This document shows, one piece after another, positions 36,848-47,100 of a DNA stretch of 60,000 bases. The notes beneath the pieces are model-generated. The model saw nothing but the letters and a program-made list of their open reading frames with translations. It made no database searches and was not told where the DNA came from. The translations under genes were made by a program, and so were the position numbers. Source of the DNA: Bugula neritina (Eukaryota > Bryozoa > Gymnolaemata > Cheilostomatida > Bugulidae); the NCBI GenBank assembly GCA_964035545.1, contig OZ037770.1:15662642-15722641 (forward strand), read 5' to 3'. Within the stretch, counting starts at the first letter, position 1. Each line of letters starts with the position of its first letter.

Positions 36848-39800
36848 ATGTTGAGCATGATTACTTGCGGCTTTCCTAAAAAGGTAAGCATAAGTTAGAG
36901 TGGGTTTAACCCTCCTCCACTCTAGTAATACATATCAAGTGCTTTAGTAGTGTCTCTGTTGTCCTCAATAGTTTTGTACTCATCTCTTCAGACACTCAGC
37001 TTAGCCCTGAGACGGGACTTCTCTCAGCTGTTGAAGCCAAAGTTCTCAAAGAATGTTTCAAATCCTCTTTCGAAACGCAATGCACCCAGCCTCAATAAGG
37101 TGAAGTTTTGTGTGAGAACTTGTGGCTACACTTGTTTGTAATCAGCAATACCTGGTCTTCACAAAGCTGTATTTATTCTGTATAACATACAGTGTGTTTA
37201 TAATTAGATATATTATTTCTATTTTACTTGTAACGACATGAAGCACACAACTAGTAGTTATTCTCTCCTGATGAGTGAATGAGAACACAACTGAGAAGTA
37301 ATGAAACTGCTGCATCCTTCAGGTGACGGTGAGAGGCACATCCGGTATATCTGAAGGTATCTCAATCAGAGCGCAGAATATGGTGGGCGGGTGGCTGATT
37401 GGATGTGCAGGCATGTGCTTCGGGGCTATCGTCATTGGTGGGCTGACTCGGCTGACGGAGTCTGGACTCAGCATGGTGAGTCATACTTGTGTGCAGACGT
37501 ACAGACAGACGGGCTCAGTTAGTCGCATGTCACTAGTTCAGTCATCTAGTTAGAGTATGTAGTCATAGTGTATAGTATATAGTATAGTATATAGTATGTA
37601 GTCATAGTATACAGTATATAGTATGTAGTGCTAGTATATAGTATGTAGTATGTAGTCATAGTATATAGTATGTAGTGCTAGTATATAGTGACAGTATAGA
37701 GTGTGTAGTTTATTGTCAGGTTGACTGGAAGTTATTTAAAGACATGAAACCGCCAAAGAGTGAAGAAGAGTGGATCAAAGAGTTTGAAAAGTACAAGACT
37801 TACCCTGAGTACCAGCAGTGAGTAATTCTTGTACTACCAGTCTCAGTCACTCTCAGTTAGTCTCAGTCACTCTCAGTCAGTCTCAGTCACGCTCAGTCAG
37901 TCTCAGTCACACTCTCAGTCAGTCACTCTCAGTCACTGTACACTCTGCATCCACTGTGCAGTAATATAATAATATAGTAATATATCCTACAGTATTCTGA
38001 GTTCGGGAAGGGAGATGACTCTAGCTGATTTCAAGTTCATATTCTACATGGAGTTTGGTCACAGGCTATGGGGTCGAGCTACAGGAATGGTGTTTCTTCT
38101 CCCCGCAACTTTCTTCCTTTATAAAGGCTGGATTACTAAGGCTATGAAACCCAGACTAGCCCTCTACACGACCTTAATCGGTTTCCAGGTTGGAACTCAG
38201 TCTAATAAATTGTAATATATACAGTGTATGCACTGTATAGTATGTATGATATATACAGTGTGTATTATATACGTAATATAAAGTGGTACAGTATATTATA
38301 GTATATATTCGCAGGGGTTTATGGGGTGGTACATGGTAAAGAGTGTACTAGTATATATTGGCAGGGGTTTATGGGGTGGTACATGGTAAAGAGTGTATAT
38401 TGGCAGGGGTTTATGGGGTGGTACATGGTAAAGAGGATATAGTATATATTGGCAGGGGTTTATGGGGTGGTACATGGTAAAGAGTGTATATTGGCAGGGG
38501 TTTATGGGGTGGTACATGGTAAAGAGTGTACTAGTATATATTGGCAGGGGTTTATGGGGTGGTACATGGTAAAGAGTGTACTAGTATATATTGGCAGAGG
38601 TTTATGGGGTGGTACATGGTAAAGAGTGTACTAGTATATATTGGCAGGGGTTTATGGGGTGGTACATGGTAAAGAGTGTATATTGGCAGGGGTTTATGGG
38701 GTGGTACATGGTAAAGAGTGTATAGTATATATTGGCAGGGGTTTATGGGGTGGTACATGGTAAAGAGTGTACTAGTATATATTGGCAGGGGTTTATGGGG
38801 TGGTACATGGTAAAGAGTGTACTAGTATATATTGGCAGGGGTTTATGGGGTGGTACATGGTAAAGAGTGTATATTGGCAGGGGTTTATGGGGTGGTACAT
38901 GGTAAAGAGTGTATAGTATATATTGGCAGGGGTTTATGGGGTGGTACATGGTAAAGAGTGGACTAGAAGACAAGCCCGGAGTCAACGATGTTCCCAGAGT
39001 CAGCCAATACCGACTGGCAGCACATCTCGGTACTGCTGCCGTTCTCTATTCTCTCTTTCTTTGGTCGGGAATGTCTCATCTGTTGAGAGATAAGTTTGTG
39101 AGTTTCTCCAATCTATTCTATAGTCATGTGATAGTAATATAATAATAATATAGTAATATAATAGTACAGTGTAATAAAGTAATAACCTGTAATCTACTCT
39201 ATAACTGTACTGCTAGGCAGGGGCTAGGGTACCCAACCTCAGGACTCTACAGAAAGGCGCCCACGGCGTCACTTCTCTCATATTCCTCACTCTCTTGTCT
39301 GGAGCCTTCGTGGCGGGGCTGGACGCCGGGCTGGTGTACAACACGTGGCCCAAGATGGCCGACAGGTGGATCCCGTCAGACCTGCTCGCCTACTCCCCCA
39401 CCTGGTCCAACTTCTTTGAGAATCCCACCACCGTGCAGTTTGACCACAGAATTCTGGTGAGTGTAGAGCTCAGTGGTGTCTTGTGTCGCCATCTGATTGG
39501 ACGATGAGCTATATCCAGTATTATGTGTGCACACAGGGGAAGGTGACTGTAGCCTCAGTGGCTGCCTTCTGGTTCATGTGTCGGGCAGCTCCATTACCCC
39601 CCGCAGCAAAGAAAGCATCCCACGCCCTCCTGGCTATGGCCTTCATTCAGATGTCCCTAGGAGTCAGCACTCTACTCACTCATGTAAGAAGTTACCTTCT
39701 CGCTGGTTGCACTTCTCTAAGGGAACACAATTCCCAACTGTGTTTCTCTCCACAACGCGTTTAGTTGTAATTTTGTAAATAATGTTGCTGAGTATTTTGC

Positions 39801-39905
39801 CTGTAGGTTCACACACACGTCGCCTCTACACACCAGGCTGGGGCTATCACTCTGCTCTCAATATCTCTGTGGCTCATGCATATTCTAAAGAGGATTCCTA
39901 AGTGA
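36848..39905 (+). CDS. COX15: Cytochrome c oxidase assembly protein COX15 (heme A synthase)
   Basis: Nine exons: 36848-36883, 36992-37099, 37323-37475, 37720-37817, 37993-38188, 38930-39097, 39217-39456, 39537-39683, 39807-39905; total 414 codons, close to human COX15. Exon 1 ([12 protein letters not shown]) and exon 2 ([18 protein letters not shown]) form a basic mitochondrial presequence. The first membrane helix is [20 protein letters not shown]. The four conserved heme-ligand or catalytic histidines lie in [24 protein letters not shown] and STHQAG. The signature [20 protein letters not shown] is complete. The protein sits in the mitochondrial inner membrane and oxidises heme O to heme A for complex IV. 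The exon 6 acceptor is the last of fourteen tandem copies. Confidence 0.95.
37560..37700. repeat. AGTATATAGTATGTAGTCAT repeats in COX15 intron 3
   Basis: Irregular short tandem repeats directly upstream of exon 4. The acceptor itself is not repeated. Confidence 0.7.
37835..37940. repeat. CAGTCTCAGTCACTCT repeats in COX15 intron 4
   Basis: A short array of about 12-bp CTCAGTCACTCT units beginning shortly after the exon 4 donor. Confidence 0.75.
38305..38955 (+). repeat. 42-50-bp minisatellite carrying the exon 6 acceptor
   Basis: Fourteen copies of TTGGCAG|GGGTTTATGGGG and following exon bases (encoding [10 protein letters not shown]) have acceptors at about 38314, 38364, 38406, 38455, 38497, 38547, 38597, 38647, 38689, 38738, 38788, 38838, 38881 and 38930. 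Only the last continues into the rest of exon 6; earlier ones reach TAA within the next unit. Confidence 0.92.
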
Positions 39906-41156
39906 GAGAGGATAACTCTCACAGTGTGAATACAAGAGCTGCACCATACAGCATGGCTACAGAAGAAGGGGTGTAGAGATTCCCTCTGGACTGAAACTAC
40001 AATCAGTTTAACTGAGTAAATCCGCCTCTTGGTGGTCTATAAATAGCACAGGACAGGAAACTGGTGCTACATATGCTTGTATGTAATGAGCAAACAACTT
40101 CACTGCATTGCTAAGTAATTTATTTACATTAAATATTGTGTTTTCTATCTCAAAATCAGACTGTATTTTCTGAATTTTATTATTAGTTTGTCTGTATTTC
40201 TCAGTTGTGAATCTGACTCATATTTCTAATGCTAACTCCTCTATTTTTAACTCGGTCTGTTTACTGTTACCATAGTGACAGTTTGTTGTAAATAGATTGT
40301 TTAGTGAATAGATTGAAGTATGTTTTCATATTCTTTATTGAGCAAAGAACGTAGTTAATTGGGGAGTAAAATAACAAGGAATGTGGTTGGTTGGGAAGTA
40401 TTATGTAACAAGGAATGTAGTTGGCTGGGAAGTATTATGTAACAAGGAATGTGGTTGGCTGGGAAGCATTGTATAACAAAGTTAAGGCTCAAGGCCTCTG
40501 TCTCCACTCACTAAAATGATATCATAGTGATTAGGTAACAACTCACTGACCTAGGGATGAATTGAGAGTAATCCAGGAGGGTGGATAGGGAATTATCCAA
40601 GGGGTGTGGGGTGGATTGGGAATGTGTGTAGGGGTGTGGGGTTTCAAATATTGCAAAGTATAACTTATAAAAATTGAACCTTTGTAGGTCATGTACTGAA
40701 TATGAAGTCTCCTAACAGATAATATACAATGTAGTAGAGATGTGTGTACAAATTCAATAGTGTATCACTACAGTAAAAACAACACTTTCTACACGGAGCA
40801 CCAAAAATAGGCTGCATTTCGCAGCTGAAAGTAAAAAAGAAGACAACTCTATATTACAGCATTTTCGCATGGAATGGCTAAAGTATTGAGTGTTGGCAGG
40901 GGGAATAACCTTTATATATAAGCAAAAGCTAACTGGCGCCTCAGTCTAAGAATAGCCTTGAGTTCCTAACATTTCATGGTAGGGTGGGAGTTGTGGACTA
41001 CTGACTACAGGTAGGGTAGTGACTTTGTATATTCTGTACAACATACTGTTGCTAGGCAACGCACTGCAATATTCAAACAGGAAATAGTCCAACGAGTTGC
41101 ACATACAGAATGACGTCCATCTTGCGCCACATCGGCACTGCTGTGATTGGCTACTC
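39906..41156. other. Convergent 3' regions of COX15 and the glycosyltransferase
   Basis: No coding exon recognised. A 34-bp unit with AACAAGGAATGTGGTTGGCT is repeated about three times at 40375-40480. Small ORFs here look spurious. Confidence 0.5.
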
Positions 41157-44100
41157 TCACAACAAACTCTCCACAACTGCGTAATACTCTTCTTTCTTTG
41201 AGTTGAAATATCTGATGTCATATATTTTCTTTCCCGACACAGGATTATGGGTAACGAATATTTGGTAATGAGTGAGAGGGATGTGGTATCTCATTTTAGG
41301 CTGAGCCCACTTGAACAGTCTGTCGGACATTGTAGTGTCGTTTAGTTTAGTGGTTAGGGGGGTGACGGGGAGGTCCCCGTCATATAAGTTTTTGTTCTTA
41401 TAGTAAACTTCATTTTTATTTCGAGTAGTTCCGCTGTGTTTATGTTCGAAGTTGTTTTCCTTTGTTCGCACTGTCAATGGAAGATGTTTCTGCATTCTAT
41501 TCATGATATCCACGTCTTCAGCCCCCCATTTGTACCCCCACCTACAAACAAAGAACTTAGTCTATACTTGCAGCTCCTCAGTGTGAAGTTAAAGTTGTGA
41601 AAAGTTTCAAATTTTCACAAAGGTGATTATAATATTTGCTATTTTCTGTTAAAAGATGCTGCAAGTTACACGACAATAGTCAATTCAGTACTCAGAAAAT
41701 TAGTAGTTTTGTTAATGAATTGGTTTGAAAGAATCCGCTACACAGGAGAAATACATTTCCCAATTGTTTGTGATAAACTTAAAGTGAGTAAACCTGGAAG
41801 TCCAGACTTACCGAGTGTCCCAGCCACCTATCGCTGCATAGTCATCAAAACAAGCGCCTATCATCCCATACCTACAGAGACAGCAAATAAAATGGTTAGA
41901 GACAAACAGACATACTAGCAGAATATGAGACAAACAGACAGATAAAACTGCTAAACGAAACACATGGGTGGAGTAGTTGGGTTGTAAGTGTTGTAATTAC
42001 TGAGACGTTTGTCTCCAAGTGCTACTCAAACAGAGCTACAAGTTTTGAAGAGGGATAAATGTGAGACTAAACACACGGCCAACCTAAACAACCACAAACA
42101 GGTAGATGACAATACTTTAGTTTGGATAGTATGAAAGTAAGTGAATGGCAAGTGGGTAACATGATAGGTGGGCATATATGCCATTCTCCTATAATCCCGT
42201 AATACCATCAGTCTATAAACTTGAAGTGAAGCACCACTTCTGCTATGTTAACGTCAATACATCGTGATCTAGCTAATTTCAGTTTATCTATCTAGGATTT
42301 GAGCTGAAGAAGCTAGCCAAGTAGATAAAAATGTTTATGAATGTTAAGGGGGCGTAGCTATCTATAAGGGGCTTTCAAAATCGGAAACGTGGCATTTTGA
42401 TATAGAGGTGAACTTTAGGTAAGACTCATACAAGTTTATAGTCACTATCCTTGTGAGAAACCCTGATAAAAGGGCTTTTGTTGAATCAGGCTAAGGACTT
42501 ATTTAGATGAGGCACAGGAGCAATTATGACTGGATGCTCTTCCTAACATCACCAATGGCCTTTACTGAGGTTTGAACCCATGACCTTGTGTTTACTAGCC
42601 TAGCACTCTAACCCCTAGATCACGGCTGCTCCCGAAACAAACTGTCGTATAATTTGTAAGTCTTTCAAATAAAACTCAACGTCAAATGAGTGGAAAGATC
42701 TCAGTGCAAGAGTGTAGGTATGAGGAGTGTTCAGAAAATCTTTAGGAATCACAAATGAATGAATCAAGTGAGGAATCAAGGAATGGCGGAGAACATGTCT
42801 GACTGTAGACTGTTAGACTGAGAACTCACCCTGTAGTCACCCAGTAACCTCCGGGATCCTTGTGTTTGTAGCAGACGGGGGCGAACGAGGACAGCCCGCA
42901 CCTCACGTGAGACCTGATGATGTCACTGAAGTTATTTGGTATAATAATACTCGTGTCAATAGAGAAGCCGATGGCGTCCTTCTGATGGCGGGACTCAGCC
43001 AGCTCCTTGGCATAATCAAAGCCTTTCTTCAGACCGATAGAGCGACTGAAGGGACCACCCAAGTAGAGGTACTTAGTGTCGACCAGAGTCGTGTGTTTAG
43101 AGAGGTCATACTTGTCCGTGTCCTTGGCCATGTCTACGACAACAAACGTCACGTGCTGTCTGTTGGTCTGGTTGTTGACAAAGGAGAGGAGACGGTCCAT
43201 ATGCACGGCATCGTTGCTGACAGCGGTGATGAGGTAGACATGACGCTTGTGCAGCTTGCCAAACTTCTTCATCGTCCAGAAGTCTTCTGCCGTCGAGCAG
43301 GAGCTGTTGACGTGGTGAAACTCAAAGGAAATGAGCTGGTTTTTGTTGGGGAAGGATGCGTGACGGTCGTACTCTGTGTCCAGCTTCCCTCCTAGCCAGT
43401 ACATACACCTGCAAGGGACATAACTCCAAATACTTGTGCTCTATAATAAGTTAATCTATTGAAAGGCATCTTGTGAATGAATTGGAAATTTGAAATAAAG
43501 AATCAAATTTCAAGCTGAGTCTTTTGTGAGTGACTAAAGGATTGAAAGGGGACGTCTTTACACAGACATTACAGTTATCCTCACCTATTGAGCTGCTTAT
43601 AGACTATGTACGTCTTTCTACTGTTGGGTTTGGAGCGTATGTTGTACCACCCGGGATTCTTGTTGTTGTAGTGGTCCAGAATAGCCTAGAAATACAGCAA
43701 TTACTCAATGAACAACCAGACACCTGCCATTGAGAATAAAGTTACATGTTATTGTGACACAGAGAGCTTGTATTTATAGAGAGCTCAATGTTTAATAGCC
43801 TTTGTCTTGAGTGTACATAACAATCCTGTTAGCATCCATTATGTTAAGCTATAGCTTCTCCCCTTACAGATTAGCCGAGTACCTGTTCAAAGTAAGCCCT
43901 GTTAGGGTGGGCCGGGTCTACCACCACCCTCTGTACAGGGTTTATGACTGGAGCACCAGTCTGCTTGTCTATCTGTATTGTCTTGCCAGTCTCATCGTAC
44001 AGTAGACTGATGTTCCACTTGGAGAATACGTAGGAGGTGAGGTTGAGCCAACGCGCGGCCCTCACTTCTAGATAACTTTCCATAAGTTCTGGGGCTACTT

Positions 44101-47100
44101 TATCCTGACAGATCTGTAGTATTATAAGTATATTATATAATATATTACATCTATTAGTATATATAATATATAACATCTATTAGTATATATAATATATTAC
44201 ATCTATTAGTATATATAATATATTACATCTATTAGTATATATAATATATTACATCTATTAGTATATATAATATATTACATAATATACTTAGTCAGTTCAC
44301 CTTCTTGTTATGCAGGACCTTGATATCGTTACAGGTAACCAGTTTCAAGTCGTGACGCTTTGCGCTAAACAGGAAGTCATAGTGATCGTTATTCTTGAGC
44401 TTGTCGTCCCAGTGTACTTTCATCAGCGTCTCTGTCTCAGCTATGAAGAACTGCTGCATCAAATCTGACCTACAGCGAGAGGTCGACAGCGTGGTGACAT
44501 TTGATTGGGCTCAGCGTATACAGAGTATACAGTCAGTATATAGTCAGTATACAGTCAGTATATAGTCAGTATACAGTCAGTATATAGTCAGTATACAGTC
44601 AGTATATAGTCAGTATATAGTCAGTATACAGTCAGTATATATTCAGTATATAGTCAGTATATAGTCAGTATACAGTCAGTATACAGTCAGTATACAGTCA
44701 GTATGCAGTCAGTATGCAGTCAGTATACAGTCAGTATACAGTCAGTGTATAGTCAGTATATAGTCAGTATACAGTCAGTATACAGTCAGTATATAGTCAG
44801 TATATAGTCAGTATACAGTCAGTATATAGTCAGTATACAGTCAGTATACAGTCAGTATACAGTCAGTATACAGTCAGTATATAGTCAGTATATAGTCAGT
44901 ATACAGTCAGTATATAGTCAGTATACAGTCAGTATATAGTCAGTATACAGTCAGTATACAGTCAGTATATAGTCAGTATATAGTCAGTATATAGTCAGTA
45001 TATAGTCAGTATACAGTCAGTATACAGTCAGTATATAGTCAGTATATAAGGGAGTATACAGTCAGTATACAGTCAGTATACAGTCAGTATATATGGGAGT
45101 ACTCATGCTGTAACAGTATTCAAAAAAAGGGGGACATTAGTTGGCTGAAAAAATAAAACTATGAAGTTACATAATTAATTTTGTCTTTAAAATTTAGCAA
45201 GCACTTTGATGAATATTCTGCCCCTTTAAAAACAAACATTTCATCAATTAAAGAACATCTTCTTGATTAGTAAGTGAATACATCTTTGTATAACGATAGA
45301 CTGCATGGTTAGCTAGTCTTATGAAACTGAACAGTATCATATGTTTGCTGCTTCTTATATATTAAATCATTCAGAGTACAAATATTCGTGTACACACAGC
45401 TCATACTTCACTGCCCTGTATTGTCCTCATTCACAATACCTTTTGTGAATGTTTCTATACCTCTTCTGTCAAATGGTCAATATTTGTTACCTTAGGGTTT
45501 AGTCAGGTGTTTACTTTAATTCAATTTAACTCCTGGGTATAATAGTACTGTAGGCTGATTAATAAAGTATCTAGTAAGCTGACACAGCCTGGCAGCATAC
45601 TGGCAGCATACTGTACTGGCAGCGTGTTGTTACCTGTCACATGTTGGTACGCTTTGGGAAGGATAGGAAGAGATGTTTGGGAACACCGTGAGCTCTCCGT
45701 TCTTGTTCATATGTATCATACCTGTAATATACAGTGTCATACCTATAATATACAGTATCATACCTATAATATACAGTATCATACCTATAATATACAGTAT
45801 CATACCTATAATATACAGTGTCATACCTATAATATACAGTATCATACCTATAATATACAGTATCATACCTATAATATACAGTGTCATACCTATAATATAC
45901 AGTATCATACCTATAATATACAGTATCATACCTATAATATACAGTATCATACCTATAATATACAGTATCATACCTATAATATACAGTGTCATACCTATAA
46001 TATACAGTATCATACCTGTAATATACAGTGTCATACCTATAATATACAGTATCATACCTGTAATATACAGTGTCATACCTATAATATACAGTATCATACC
46101 TGTAATATACAGTGTCATACCTATAATATACAGTATCATACCTGTAATATACAGTGTCATACCTATAATATACAGTATCATACCTATAATATACAGTATC
46201 ATACCTATAATATACAGTGTCATACCTATAATATACAGTATCATACCTGTAATATACAGTGTCATACCTATAATATACAGTATCATACCTGTAATATACA
46301 GTGTCATACCTATAATATACAGTATCATACCTATAATATACAGTATCATACCTATAATATACAGTATCATACCTATAATATACAGTGTCATACCTATAAT
46401 ATACAGTATCATACCTATAATATACAGTAGCATACCTATAATATACAGTATCATACCCATAATATACAGTATCATACCTATAATATACAGTACCATAGCT
46501 TATCTGTACAATACTTGAGCATCTCAATAAATATTGACAATTTGATTTGTGGTTTCAGGGAAGACTAAGTTTACCAAAAGAATCCAGAAATAAAATATAA
46601 GAAGACTTAGCGGTAAAACAAACACAATAATTAGCTGAGAAAGTGGTGGATGATTACCTTTACTCCGGGCACACTTGCCGTAGTCACATCTTAGGGGGGC
46701 GATAGCGTGGGCACCCGTCTTTATCAACTTGTCGGCCATCATCAACAGCAGGTCTTGCTGGTCGAGGGTGTAATCATCATCTGACATGAGCATATACTGG
46801 TACCCTGTAAGCATATATAAGCATATACTAGTACCCTGTAAGCATATATAAACATATGCTAGTACCCTGTAAGCATATATAAACATATACTGGTACTCTG
46901 TAAGCATTATATATAAACATATACTGGTACCCTGTAAGCATACATAAGTATATACTGGTACCCTGTAAGCATACATAAGCATATACTGGTACCCTGTAAG
47001 CATATATAAGCATATACTGGTACCCTGTAAGCATTATATATAAACATATACTGGTACCCTGTAAGCATATATAAACATATACTGGTACCCTGTAAGCATA

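Noticed and set aside
42862-43395. 177-codon plus-strand ORF
   Set aside because: It is the antisense shadow of glycosyltransferase exon 8, whose minus-strand translation has clear GT7 motifs.
45624-46527. Four overlapping ORFs of 268-296 codons on both strands
   Set aside because: They are readings of the 21-bp minisatellite. Only the minus frame continuous with exon 4 has possible meaning, as an exon extension, and it is reported as such.
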